Assembly: GCF_014203545.1 (NCBI RefSeq)
Contig: NZ_JACHJG010000001.1
Coordinates: 744,001-808,000 of the forward strand
DNA from: Streptomyces netropsis
GTDB taxonomy: Bacteria; Actinomycetota; Actinomycetes; Streptomycetales; Streptomycetaceae
Direction of reading: 5' to 3'
Length of the DNA stretch: 64,000 bases
Shown here: one piece after another, positions 42,283 to 50,195 of the stretch
Layout of the letters: each line of letters opens with the position of its first letter
How positions within the stretch are numbered: the stretch's first letter is position 1
Position numbers and translations under genes: made by a program
The notes under the pieces: generated by a model
Told to the model about the DNA's origin: nothing
The model's database searches: none
The model's input: the letters and a program-made list of their open reading frames with translations, nothing else

Positions 42283-43044
42283 TTGTTCTACGGCGCTATG
42301 AAGCTGTCCATCGGCGGGTCGCTGAAGCTTGCCTTCCGGCCGTGGGTGGAGGGCCTGGAGAACATCCCGGCCGAGGGGCCCGCGATCCTGGCGAGCAACC
42401 ACCTGTCCTTCTCGGACTCCTTCTTCCTCCCCGCGGTGCTCGACCGGAAGGTCACGTTCATCGCGAAGCAGGAATACTTCACCTCCCCGGGGGTCAAGGG
42501 GAAGCTGACGGCCGCCTTCTTCAAGGGCGTCGGCCAGCTTCCCGTCGACCGTTCGGGCGGCCGCGGCGCGGGTGAGGCCGCGATCAAGAGCGGCATCGAG
42601 GTGCTGGAGCGCGGTGAGCTGTTCGGCATCTACCCGGAGGGCACCCGCTCCCCGGACGGCCGTCTCTACCGCGGCAAGCCCGGCGGGCTCGCCCGGGTGG
42701 CGCTGCTGTCCGGTGCGCCCGTGATCCCGGTCGCGATGATCGACACGGAGAAGGTGCAGCCGCCCGGGAAGGTGCTGCCCAAGATGATCCGGCCGGGCAT
42801 CCGGATCGGTGAGCCGCTCGACTTCAGCCGCTACCACGGCATGGACGGCGACCGCTTCATCCTGCGCTCGGTGACCGACGAGGTCATGTACAAGATCATG
42901 GAGCTGTCGGGCCAGGAGTACGTCGACATCTACGCGACGGCGGCCAAGCGGCAGATCGCGGACGAGGCCAAGCGGAAGGCCGAGGAGGAGAAGGCCGCGA
43001 AGGCGGCCGGACTCGACAAGGCCGGCAAGCAGCCCGAGGCCTGA
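42283..43044 (+). CDS. plsC: 1-acyl-sn-glycerol-3-phosphate acyltransferase (PlsC-like)
   Basis: A 253-residue membrane-associated acyltransferase making phosphatidate. H40-x4-D45 (NHLSFSD) is the catalytic motif, and GIYPEGTRSPDGRLY binds the phosphate. It ends in a Lys/Glu/Ala-rich helix. TTG 42283 is set by AGGAGG 7 nt upstream; ATG 42298 is a weaker alternative. Closely followed by macS, with which it may be co-transcribed. Confidence 0.92.
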   Translation: MFYGAMKLSIGGSLKLAFRPWVEGLENIPAEGPAILASNHLSFSDSFFLPAVLDRKVTFIAKQEYFTSPGVKGKLTAAFFKGVGQLPVDRSGGRGAGEAAIKSGIEVLERGELFGIYPEGTRSPDGRLYRGKPGGLARVALLSGAPVIPVAMIDTEKVQPPGKVLPKMIRPGIRIGEPLDFSRYHGMDGDRFILRSVTDEVMYKIMELSGQEYVDIYATAAKRQIADEAKRKAEEEKAAKAAGLDKAGKQPEA

Positions 43045-43067
43045 GCGCCCGGCTGGGGGTTGGGTCG

Positions 43068-44321
43068 ATGACTCAGGGGACTCGTGCGGCACCGGGCATA
43101 TCGCGCGCACCGGGCGGCAAGCGCCCGCGCGCCGTGCGCATGTCCGTGGAGCTGCCGCTGTGGCGCGCGCTGACCGGCTACCGGATCATCACCCTCGGCT
43201 ACGCCCTCGCGCTCTTCTTCCTCAACTACCGGGAGTACGCGCACCCGCTCGGCGCCGCCCTCTACATGGGCGCGCTGACCGTATGGATGCTGCTGACCTG
43301 GAACCGGGTCACGGCACCCGAGCGCTGCACCAGGGGGTTCCTGGCCGCCGATCTCGGCATCGCGCTGGCCGGCATCCTGCTCACCGCCGTCATCGACTCC
43401 GCCGAGCGCATCGCGAGCGGCGCGGCCACCCTGCCGTCCATCTGGGCGGGCGGCGCCGTGCTGGGCTGCGCCATCAAGGGCGGCTGGCGCTGGGCGGCCG
43501 TCGGATCGACCCTCGTGGCCGTCGCCAACCTCGTCGAGCGCGGCGGCGCCGCCCGCGACACGATCCACAACGTGCTGCTGGTGTGGGTCTCCAGCATCGC
43601 CATCGGCTACATCGTCGAGGTGGCCCGGGCCAGTGAGCGCACGCTCGCCCGCGCCCTCCAGATCGAGGCCGCGACCCGCGAGCGCGAGCGGCTGGCCCGC
43701 GACATCCACGACGGCGTCCTGCAGGTGCTGGCCATGGTGCAGCGCCGGGGCGCCGCGATCGGCGGCGAGGCCGCCGAGCTGGGCCGGATGGCGGGCGAGC
43801 AGGAGATCGCGCTGCGCACCCTCGTCGCCGGCGGCCTGCTGCCCCCGCAGCGCTCGGCCGCGCAGCTCGCCGAGGACGCCGAGCTGGTACGGACGGTCAC
43901 CCCCGCCCCGGCCGCCGCGCCGTCGGGCCCCTGCGACCTCCAGGCGCTCCTCGCCCCGTACGCCGGGGCCACCGTCTCCTTCGCCGGGCCCGGTACGCCC
44001 GTCCTGCTGGAGGCGGCCGCCGCGGCGGAACTGGCGGCGGCCGTCGGCGCCGCGCTGGACAATGTGGCCAAGCACGCCGGCGACGGCGCACGGGCCTGGA
44101 TCCTGCTGGAGGACGAGCCCGGCGAGGTGATCGTCACCGTGCGGGACGACGGCCCGGGCATCGCCGAGGGCCGGCTGGCGGACGCCGAGCGGGAGGGGCG
44201 GATGGGTGTCGCGCTGTCGATCCGCGGCCGGCTGCGGGACCTGGGCGGCAGCGCGGAGCTGGTGTCCGTGCCGGGGCAGGGCACCGAAGTCGAATTGAGA
44301 GTTCCGCGCGCCGGCGCGTGA
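43068..44321 (+). CDS. macS: MacS-family membrane sensor histidine kinase
   Basis: A 417-residue NarX/DesK-type kinase: at least five membrane helices in residues 35-185, then a HisKA_3 dimerisation box RERERLARDIHDGVLQVLAM with phospho-acceptor H214. The HATPase_c domain shows AALDNVAKHAGDGA (N box), VRDDGPGIAEGRL (G1) and RMGVALSIRGRLRDLGG. It pairs with the downstream regulator. The family is named after S. coelicolor MacRS, whose regulator controls membrane-protein and lipoprotein genes and antibiotic output. ATG 43068 with a GGGGGTTGGG region upstream. Confidence 0.92.
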   Translation: MTQGTRAAPGISRAPGGKRPRAVRMSVELPLWRALTGYRIITLGYALALFFLNYREYAHPLGAALYMGALTVWMLLTWNRVTAPERCTRGFLAADLGIALAGILLTAVIDSAERIASGAATLPSIWAGGAVLGCAIKGGWRWAAVGSTLVAVANLVERGGAARDTIHNVLLVWVSSIAIGYIVEVARASERTLARALQIEAATRERERLARDIHDGVLQVLAMVQRRGAAIGGEAAELGRMAGEQEIALRTLVAGGLLPPQRSAAQLAEDAELVRTVTPAPAAAPSGPCDLQALLAPYAGATVSFAGPGTPVLLEAAAAAELAAAVGAALDNVAKHAGDGARAWILLEDEPGEVIVTVRDDGPGIAEGRLADAEREGRMGVALSIRGRLRDLGGSAELVSVPGQGTEVELRVPRAGA

Positions 44322-44373
44322 GCGGAACCGCAAGGGAAGGCACCGGGGCGACGAGCCCGGTGCGGGTGACGAG

Positions 44374-44399
44374 CGATGAGTGAAGTCCGATGAGTGAAG
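44374..44399 (+). repeat. duplicated start region and mini-ORF before macR
   Basis: CGATGAGTGAAG occurs at 44374-44385 and 44388-44399 (14-bp period). The first ATG (44376) opens a five-codon frame, Met-Ser-Glu-Val-Arg, whose TGA overlaps the macR ATG at 44390. Confidence 0.8.
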
Positions 44400-45061
44400 A
44401 GCAGGCCGTACGGGTCATGGTGGTCGACGACCACCCCATGTGGCGGGACGCGGTCGCCCGCGACCTGGCCGCCGCCGGGTTCGACGTCGTGGCCACCGCC
44501 GGGGACGGCCCGCAGGCGGTCCGGCGCGCCCAGGCCGTGGTCCCCGACGTCCTCGTCCTGGACCTCAATCTGCCCGGTCTGCCCGGCGTGGCCGTCTGCA
44601 AGGAGCTGGTCGGGGAGAACCCCGCGCTGCGCGTCCTGGTGCTCTCCGCCAGCGGCGAGCACCAGGACGTCCTGGAGGCGGTGAAGTCCGGGGCGACCGG
44701 CTATCTGCTGAAGTCGGCCAGCACGGAGGAGCTGGTGGACGCCGTGCGCCGGACCGCCGTCGGCGACCCCGTCTTCACCCCCGGGCTGGCCGGACTGGTG
44801 CTCGGCGAGTACCGCCGACTCGCCTCCGACCCGGCCCCCGCCGCCCCCGACGAGCCGAAGGCCCCCCGGCTCACCGACCGGGAGACCGAGGTGCTGCGCC
44901 TCGTCGCCAAGGGCCTCTCCTACAAACAGATCGCCGAGCGGCTGGTTATTTCCCACCGCACGGTGCAGAACCATGTTCAGAACACCTTGGGCAAGCTCCA
45001 GTTGCACAACCGCGTGGAGCTCGTGCGCTACGCGATAGAGCGAGGTCTCGACGACGCCTGA
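44390..45061 (+). CDS. macR: MacR-family NarL response regulator
   Basis: A 223-residue regulator: acidic residues D13/D14 (VVDDHPMW), phospho-acceptor D58 in VLVLDLNLPG, K108 in GYLLKSAST, then a LuxR-type helix-turn-helix LTDRETEVLRLVAKGLSYKQIAERL near 155-215. It is the cognate partner of MacS just upstream. ATG 44390 overlaps the stop of a five-codon upstream frame created by a short duplication, which may adjust its translation. Confidence 0.93.
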   Translation: MSEEQAVRVMVVDDHPMWRDAVARDLAAAGFDVVATAGDGPQAVRRAQAVVPDVLVLDLNLPGLPGVAVCKELVGENPALRVLVLSASGEHQDVLEAVKSGATGYLLKSASTEELVDAVRRTAVGDPVFTPGLAGLVLGEYRRLASDPAPAAPDEPKAPRLTDRETEVLRLVAKGLSYKQIAERLVISHRTVQNHVQNTLGKLQLHNRVELVRYAIERGLDDA

Positions 45062-45101
45062 CCCTTCGCGGCCGGGCGTACCCGGCTGAAGGGAAGGTGT
45101 C

Positions 45102-46133
45102 ATGCGGGTCGGAGTACTGACCGGTGGCGGTGACTGCCCCGGGCTCAACGCGGTCATCCGCGCCGTCGTCCGCAAGGGCGTCCAGCGTTACGACTACGAA
45201 TTCCTCGGCTACAAGGACGGCTGGCGCGGGCCGCTCCAGGGCAGGGCGACGCGCCTCGACATCCCGGCCGTGCGCGGCATCCTGCCGCGCGGCGGCACCG
45301 TGCTCGGATCGTCGCGGACCAACCCCTTCAACGAAGCGGACGGCGTCCGCCGGATCAAGGACAACCTCGCCAAGGACCGGGTGGACGCCCTGATCGCCAT
45401 CGGCGGCGAGGACACCCTCGGCGTCGCCGCCCGGCTCTGCGCCGAGTACGGCATCCGGTGCGTCGGCGTCCCCAAGACCATCGACAACGACCTCTCCGCC
45501 ACGGACTACACCTTCGGCTTCGACACCGCCGTCAACATCGCCACCGAGGCCATCGACCGGCTGCACACCACCGCCGAATCGCACATGCGCGTCCTCGTCG
45601 TGGAGGTCATGGGCCGGCACGCCGGCTGGATCGCCCTGCACTCCGGCATGGCCGGCGGCGCCAACGTCATCCTCATCCCCGAGCACCGCTTCGACCTCGA
45701 CGAGGTGTGCGGCTGGGTCACCTCCCGCTTCCGCGCCAGCTACGCCCCGATCGTCGTCGTCGCGGAGGGCGCCATGCCGAAGGACGGCGACCTCGTCCTC
45801 AAGAACGCCGCCGCCGAGGACGCCTTCGGCCACGTCCGCCTCTCCGGGGTGGGGGAGTGGCTGGCGGGCGAGATCGAGCGCCGCACCGGCAAGGAGGCGC
45901 GCACGATAGTGCTGGGCCACGTCCAGCGCGGCGGCACCCCGAGCGCGTTCGACCGGTGGCTGGCGACGCGGTTCGGGCTGCACGCGATCTCCGCGGTGCG
46001 GGACGGTGACTTCGGGACGATGGTGGCGCTGCGGGGCACGGACATCGTGCGGGTGCCTCTCGGCGAGGCGACGGCCCGTTTGAAGACGGTGCCGGCTGAT
46101 CGGTACGAGGAGGCGAAGGTGCTCTTCGGCTGA
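45102..46133 (+). CDS. pfkA: 6-phosphofructokinase (group III) with PPi-type active-site residues
   Basis: A 343-residue PfkA-fold enzyme: GVLTGGGDCPGLNAVIR, GGEDT at 101-105, PKTIDNDL at 124-131, MGRHAGWIA, GHVQRGGTPSAFDR. It converts fructose 6-phosphate to the 1,6-bisphosphate. At the two positions known to set the phosphoryl donor (104 and 124 in E. coli numbering), it has Asp and Lys, the combination of pyrophosphate-dependent enzymes. ATP enzymes have Gly at the first. PPi dependence is therefore predicted but not proved. GAAGG precedes ATG 45102. Confidence 0.93.
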   Translation: MRVGVLTGGGDCPGLNAVIRAVVRKGVQRYDYEFLGYKDGWRGPLQGRATRLDIPAVRGILPRGGTVLGSSRTNPFNEADGVRRIKDNLAKDRVDALIAIGGEDTLGVAARLCAEYGIRCVGVPKTIDNDLSATDYTFGFDTAVNIATEAIDRLHTTAESHMRVLVVEVMGRHAGWIALHSGMAGGANVILIPEHRFDLDEVCGWVTSRFRASYAPIVVVAEGAMPKDGDLVLKNAAAEDAFGHVRLSGVGEWLAGEIERRTGKEARTIVLGHVQRGGTPSAFDRWLATRFGLHAISAVRDGDFGTMVALRGTDIVRVPLGEATARLKTVPADRYEEAKVLFG

Positions 46134-46153
46134 GATCCCGGCTACCGCCGGGT

Positions 46154-46284
46154 GTCCTCGATCGCCGGATGGGCTTGCTGTGCTGTGTCCTCAATCGCCG
46201 GACGGGCTTGCTGTGCTGTGTCCTCAATCGCCGGACGGGCTTGATACGGCCGGCGTCGGCCGTCGCCCGTCCGGCGATCGAGGA
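46154..46284. repeat. 33-bp tandem repeats of the intergenic family
   Basis: Unit starts at 46154, 46187 and 46220 (GTCCTC-RATCGCCGGAYGGGC, 33-bp period, third unit partial). A reverse copy GCCCGTCCGGCGATCGAGGA lies at 46264-46283, able to pair with any of the three. Between convergent pfkA and trpEG. Confidence 0.85.
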
Positions 46285-46294
46285 CAAAGGCGTC

Positions 46295-48217
46295 CTAGAC
46301 CAGCACCGATGCCAGCAGATCCGCCACGATCGGCGCACCGTTCAGCGTCAGCACCGACTCCGGGTGGAACTGCACACCCGCGAACGTGGGCCCCCGCAGC
46401 GCGTGAACCTCGCCGGAGGCGTCCCGGCTGACCTCCACCCGGTGCATCGCCAGCTCCGCCTGCGCCGTGTCCGTGCAGCGCGCCGTGAACGTGTTGTAGA
46501 AGCCGACCGTCTCCGGGCGCCCGAAGAAGTCGATCCGCTGCTGCGCGCCCTGGGCCGGGTACGCCTTGCGGACGATCTCCAGGCCCAGCTCCGCCGCGAT
46601 CAGCTCGTGGCCCAGGCACACCCCCAGCACCCCGTGCCGGTGCTCGCGCAGCAGCTCCGCCGCGAGCCCGCGCAGCAGCCGCATCTTGGGGTCGGCCGAG
46701 TCCGACGGATCGCCGGGGCCGGGCCCCAGCACCACGGGGCCCTCGTGGCGCAGCGCCGCGTCCCGCAGGCCCGGCTCGTCGTAACGGCGCACCGTGACGG
46801 ACAGGCCCGACGTGCGCAGCAGATGCGCCAGCATCGCCGTGAAGGTGTCCTCGCCGTCGACGACGAGCGCGTGCCCCGACAGCTTCGCCGTCGACGACGT
46901 GGCCTGCATGCGCAGCCAGAACGGCGCCAGGTCCGCGCGCCGGGCGTCGAGCGCGGCCCGTACGCGCGGGTCGTCACCGAGCCGGGCCGAGGGCCCCGCC
47001 GGCGCGGACCCCCGCGCGTCCCGGACGCCGAGCGCCGCCAGCACGCCGGCGGCCTTGGCGTGCGTCTCGGCGACCTCGCCGGCGGGGTCCGAGTGACGTA
47101 CGAGCGTGGCGCCGACCGCTACCCGCAGCCGGCCGCGCCGGTCGATGTCGGCGGTCCGGATGAGGATCGGCGAGTCGAGCGTCTGCGCGCCCGCCGCGTC
47201 CCGGCCGATCAGGGCGAGCGCCCCCGCGTAGTAGCCGCGCCCGTGCGGCTCGTACCGCCCGATGACCCGGCAGGCGTTCTGCACCGGCGAGCCGGTCACG
47301 GTCGCCGCGAACATCGTCTCCCGCAGCACGTCCCGCACGTCCAGCGAGGAGCGCCCGCGCAGCTCGTACTCGGTGTGCGCGAGATGGGCCATCTCCTTCA
47401 GCCGGGGGCCGACCACCACGCCGCCCATGTCGCCGACCGTGCACATCATCTTCAGTTCCTCGTCCACCACCATGGACAGCTCCTCCACCTCCTTGCGGTC
47501 GTGCAGGAAGGCCAGCAGCCCCTCGGCCGTGGGGCCCTCGGCGGGGTAGCGGTACGTGCCGCTGATCGGGTTCATCACGACCGTCCCGCCGGTCATCCGT
47601 ACGTGCACCTCCGGGCTGGCCCCCACCAGCGTCCGGTCGCCCGTGTGCACGACGTACGTCCAGTAGGCGCCGCGCTCTCCGGCCAGCAGCCGCCGGAAGA
47701 GGGCCAGCGCGTCGGCCGCCCCGAAGCCGTGGATCTCACCCTCGAAGTTCCGCCGGATGACGAAATTGGCCCCCTCGCCCGTACCGATCTCGTCTTCGAT
47801 CACCCGCTCGACGATCCGCGCGTACTCCTCGTCGCTCACGTCGAAGGCCCCGCCGTCGACCCGCACCTCGTGCGCGGGCAGCGCGGCGAGGACCTCGGCG
47901 AGCGGCAGCGCGTACGACTCCTCGGGCCGCAGCACCAGCAGCGGGGTCCCGTCGTCGCGGACCTCGAAGCCGCGCTCGCGGATCTGCCGGAACGGCACGA
48001 GCGCGAGCGCGTCGTGCGCGGGGGCGCCCCCGGCGGGGACGCCGGACGGCAAGGGGATGTCGGTCAGGCGCCCGGCCTCGTCCACGGGGCCGAGCAGCAG
48101 CTCGACGCGGTCGGCCGCCGCGCTGTGCGGGCGGCCCGGGGTGCTGCGGCGCAGCAGGGCGAAGGGCGGGCAGGCGGGGTCGGTCAGCCGTGCGAGGAGA
48201 GCGGAGGTGTCGGGCAT
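46295..48217 (-). CDS. trpEG: fused anthranilate synthase (TrpE-TrpG)
   Basis: A 640-residue fusion of both anthranilate synthase parts. Residues 120-400 are the chorismate-binding TrpE domain (NFVIRRNFEGEI, VMNPISGTYRYP at 214-224, ATVTGSPVQNACRVI, GRGYYAGALALIG). Residues 450-640 are the glutamine amidotransferase with C534 (GVCLGHE), H618 and E620 (GVQFHPES). The layout also matches PhzE-type ADIC synthases, but the Trp-rich leader peptide upstream points to tryptophan synthesis. ATG 48217 follows GGAAGGAACTCCTC. Expression is attenuated by a hairpin at 48265-48290. Confidence 0.92.
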   Translation of the reverse strand: MPDTSALLARLTDPACPPFALLRRSTPGRPHSAAADRVELLLGPVDEAGRLTDIPLPSGVPAGGAPAHDALALVPFRQIRERGFEVRDDGTPLLVLRPEESYALPLAEVLAALPAHEVRVDGGAFDVSDEEYARIVERVIEDEIGTGEGANFVIRRNFEGEIHGFGAADALALFRRLLAGERGAYWTYVVHTGDRTLVGASPEVHVRMTGGTVVMNPISGTYRYPAEGPTAEGLLAFLHDRKEVEELSMVVDEELKMMCTVGDMGGVVVGPRLKEMAHLAHTEYELRGRSSLDVRDVLRETMFAATVTGSPVQNACRVIGRYEPHGRGYYAGALALIGRDAAGAQTLDSPILIRTADIDRRGRLRVAVGATLVRHSDPAGEVAETHAKAAGVLAALGVRDARGSAPAGPSARLGDDPRVRAALDARRADLAPFWLRMQATSSTAKLSGHALVVDGEDTFTAMLAHLLRTSGLSVTVRRYDEPGLRDAALRHEGPVVLGPGPGDPSDSADPKMRLLRGLAAELLREHRHGVLGVCLGHELIAAELGLEIVRKAYPAQGAQQRIDFFGRPETVGFYNTFTARCTDTAQAELAMHRVEVSRDASGEVHALRGPTFAGVQFHPESVLTLNGAPIVADLLASVLV

Positions 48218-48264
48218 CTGAGGAGTTCCTTCCGGTGGGAGGAGGGAACGGCCCGCGAAACACG

Positions 48265-48290
48265 GAAGGCCGCCCCTCGGGGCGGCCTTC
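48265..48290 (-). terminator. trp attenuator hairpin
   Basis: GAAGGCCGCCCC (48265-48276) and GGGGCGGCCTTC (48279-48290) form a perfect 12-bp stem between the leader peptide and the trpEG start, the expected attenuator. Confidence 0.85.
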
Positions 48291-48305
48291 GCGGTGAGTG
48301 TGCTG

Positions 48306-48371
48306 CTACGCGCGATCAGTGGGCCGCCTGAGAGCGGTCCACCACCAGTTCTGGGTCATCGGCGCGAACAT
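48306..48371 (-). CDS. trpL: trp leader peptide with three consecutive Trp codons
   Basis: A 21-residue leader peptide beginning MFAPMTQNWWWTALRR and ending ...DRA. Stalling of the ribosome at the three TGG codons when charged Trp-tRNA is scarce would favour an antiterminator over the hairpin at 48265-48290. TAGGGT at 48379-48384 lies 7 nt before the ATG, so the leader transcript is itself probably leaderless. An in-frame second ATG (48359) is close to the Trp run. Confidence 0.85.
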   Translation of the reverse strand: MFAPMTQNWWWTALRRPTDRA

Positions 48372-48457
48372 GCTGCGCACCCTACCGGAAGCCCGACATC
48401 CGAGTGCGGACCGTCTCAGATGTCGGTCCCGGCGGATGGACAGATGCATCGACCCCG

Positions 48458-48463
48458 TAATGT
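48458..48463 (+). promoter_or_regulatory. -10 hexamer TAATGT, leaderless-type promoter of DAHP synthase
   Basis: TAATGT ends 6 nt before GTG 48470. It is back-to-back with the trpL promoter, 74 bp away. Confidence 0.5.
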
Positions 48464-48469
48464 TGGAGT

Positions 48470-49819
48470 GTGACCGTGAACGCTGAACTCCACGCCGGTG
48501 GCAACACCTGGCGCTCCCTGCCCGCGGCGCAGCAGCCTGACTGGCCGGATCAAGAGGCTCTGCGCGATGTGATCGCCGAGCTCGAGTCCTATCCGCCGCT
48601 CGTCTTCGCGGGCGAGTGCGACCAGCTGCGCCACCGCCTGGGAGCCGTCGCCCGTGGTGAGGCGTTCCTGCTCCAGGGCGGCGACTGCGCGGAGGCCTTC
48701 GACGCCGTCGGCGCCGACCAGATCCGCAACAAGCTGAAGACGCTGCTGCAGATGGGCGCCGTGCTGACCTACGCCGGGTCGGTGCCCGTCGTGAAGGTGG
48801 GCCGCATCGCCGGCCAGTACAGCAAGCCCCGCTCGAAGCCGACCGAGACCCGCGACGGCGTGACCCTGCCGACCTACCGCGGTGACTCCGTCAACGGCTT
48901 CGCCTTCACCCCCGAAGCCCGTACGCCGGACCCGCAGCGGCTGAAGCGGATGTACAACGCCTCCGCCTCCACCCTGAACCTGGTCCGCGCCTTCACCACC
49001 GGTGGCTACGCGGACCTGCGCCAGGTGCACGCCTGGAACCAGGACTTCGTGAAGTCGTCCCCCTCCGGGCAGCGCTACGAGGCGCTCGCCCGCGAGATCG
49101 ACCGCGCGATGAACTTCATGAACGCCTGCGGGGTGGACCCGGAGGAGTTCAAGACGGTCGAGTTCTTCTCGTCGCACGAGGCGCTCGTCCTCGACTACGA
49201 GTCGGCGCTGACCCGTGTCGACTCGCGCACCGGCGATCTGTACGACGTCTCGGGCCACATGGTGTGGATCGGTGAGCGCACCCGGCAGCTCGACGGCGCG
49301 CACATCGAGTTCGCGTCGAAGATCCGCAACCCGATCGGTGTGAAGCTCGGCCCGACGACGACGCCCGAGGACGCGCTGACCCTCATCGAGCGGCTCGACC
49401 CCGAGCGCGAGCCGGGCCGGCTCACCTTCATCACCCGCATGGGTGCCGACAAGATCCGGGACAAGCTCCCGACCCTGGTCGAGAAGGTCACGGCGTCCGG
49501 TGCGCAGGTCGTCTGGATCAGCGACCCGATGCACGGCAACACCTTCGAGGCGGCCTCGGGCCACAAGACCCGCCGCTTCGACGACGTGCTCGACGAGGTC
49601 AAGGGCTTCTTCGAGGTCCACAAGGGCCTCGGCACCCACCCGGGCGGCATCCACGTCGAGCTGACCGGCGACGACGTCACGGAGTGCGTGGGCGGCGGCG
49701 ACGAGATCTTCGTCGACGATCTGCACCAGCGCTACGAGACGGCGTGCGACCCGCGCCTCAACCGCAGCCAGTCCCTGGACCTGGCGTTCCTGGTCGCGGA
49801 AATGTACCGGGACCAGTAA
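48470..49819 (+). CDS. aroH: class II 3-deoxy-7-phosphoheptulonate (DAHP) synthase
   Basis: The first shikimate-pathway step, condensing PEP and erythrose 4-phosphate. This is the large plant/actinobacterial type II enzyme, 449 residues. Motifs include LLQGGDCAEAFD (metal Cys), KPRSKPTETRDGV, RMYNASASTLNLVR, FFSSHEAL, ISDPMHGNT and GTHPGGIHVELTGDDVTEC. Divergent from trpL-trpEG with back-to-back promoters, as expected for coordinated aromatic supply. GTG 48470 with TAATGT 6 nt upstream. A second GTG (48476) is possible. Confidence 0.97.
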   Translation: MTVNAELHAGGNTWRSLPAAQQPDWPDQEALRDVIAELESYPPLVFAGECDQLRHRLGAVARGEAFLLQGGDCAEAFDAVGADQIRNKLKTLLQMGAVLTYAGSVPVVKVGRIAGQYSKPRSKPTETRDGVTLPTYRGDSVNGFAFTPEARTPDPQRLKRMYNASASTLNLVRAFTTGGYADLRQVHAWNQDFVKSSPSGQRYEALAREIDRAMNFMNACGVDPEEFKTVEFFSSHEALVLDYESALTRVDSRTGDLYDVSGHMVWIGERTRQLDGAHIEFASKIRNPIGVKLGPTTTPEDALTLIERLDPEREPGRLTFITRMGADKIRDKLPTLVEKVTASGAQVVWISDPMHGNTFEAASGHKTRRFDDVLDEVKGFFEVHKGLGTHPGGIHVELTGDDVTECVGGGDEIFVDDLHQRYETACDPRLNRSQSLDLAFLVAEMYRDQ

Positions 49820-49837
49820 AAAACCCGGCGGAACGAA

Positions 49838-49874
49838 CAGTGGGGCGCGGATCGAAGTGATCCGCGCCCCACTG
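49838..49874 (+). terminator. terminator of DAHP synthase gene
   Basis: CAGTGGGGCGCGGATC (49838-49853) and GATCCGCGCCCCACTG (49859-49874) form a perfect 16-bp stem. Confidence 0.9.
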
Positions 49875-49900
49875 CGTTGTCAAGCCCCGACCGGGCCGGG

Positions 49901-49919
49901 TAAGGTAAGGGTAACCTTA
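49901..49919 (+). promoter_or_regulatory. iron box (DmdR/IdeR-type operator)
   Basis: TAAGGTAAGGGTAACCTTA closely matches the actinobacterial IdeR/DmdR consensus TTAGGTTAGGCTAACCTAA, with an interrupted dyad. It is 30 bp upstream of the bfd-like start, where a bound iron-loaded repressor would block transcription. Confidence 0.8.
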
Positions 49920-49948
49920 TTGATCAACCCGGTGAGGCGGTGAACCGC

Positions 49949-50194
49949 GTGTACGTCTGCTCATGTTTCGGGATCACCGAGCAGCAGGTGCGCGAGCACG
50001 CGGACCGGGGGGCGTGCACCCCCCGGCAGATAGCCTCCGTAAGCAAGGCCGGCACCGACTGCGGCAGCTGTGTCCGCCGCATCCAGGGCATCCTCGGGCG
50101 TGGCGCGTGCCCCCGCCGGGAGCTCGCCGATCAGGGCGACCCGGAGGTGCTCGGCGCCGGGCTGACCGCGATACCCGAGGCGCAGGCGGCCTGA
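49949..50194 (+). CDS. bfd: bacterioferritin-associated ferredoxin (BFD-like [2Fe-2S])
   Basis: An 81-residue protein with the BFD fingerprint: CSC near the N-terminus (VYVCSCFGIT), then TDCGSCVRRI. Four cysteines bind a [2Fe-2S] cluster. BFD reduces bacterioferritin to release stored iron, and it is repressed under iron sufficiency; an iron box lies upstream. GTG 49949 is preferred (GGTGAGG is 11 nt upstream; GTG 49940 is too close). Convergent with bfr, separated by one base. Confidence 0.9.
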   Translation: MYVCSCFGITEQQVREHADRGACTPRQIASVSKAGTDCGSCVRRIQGILGRGACPRRELADQGDPEVLGAGLTAIPEAQAA

Positions 50195-50195
50195 C

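Noticed and set aside
46169..46250. 11-residue repeat peptide (LLCCVLNRRTG)
   Set aside because: It is the translation of the 33-bp intergenic repeat, in a region with stem-loop function, not a real protein.
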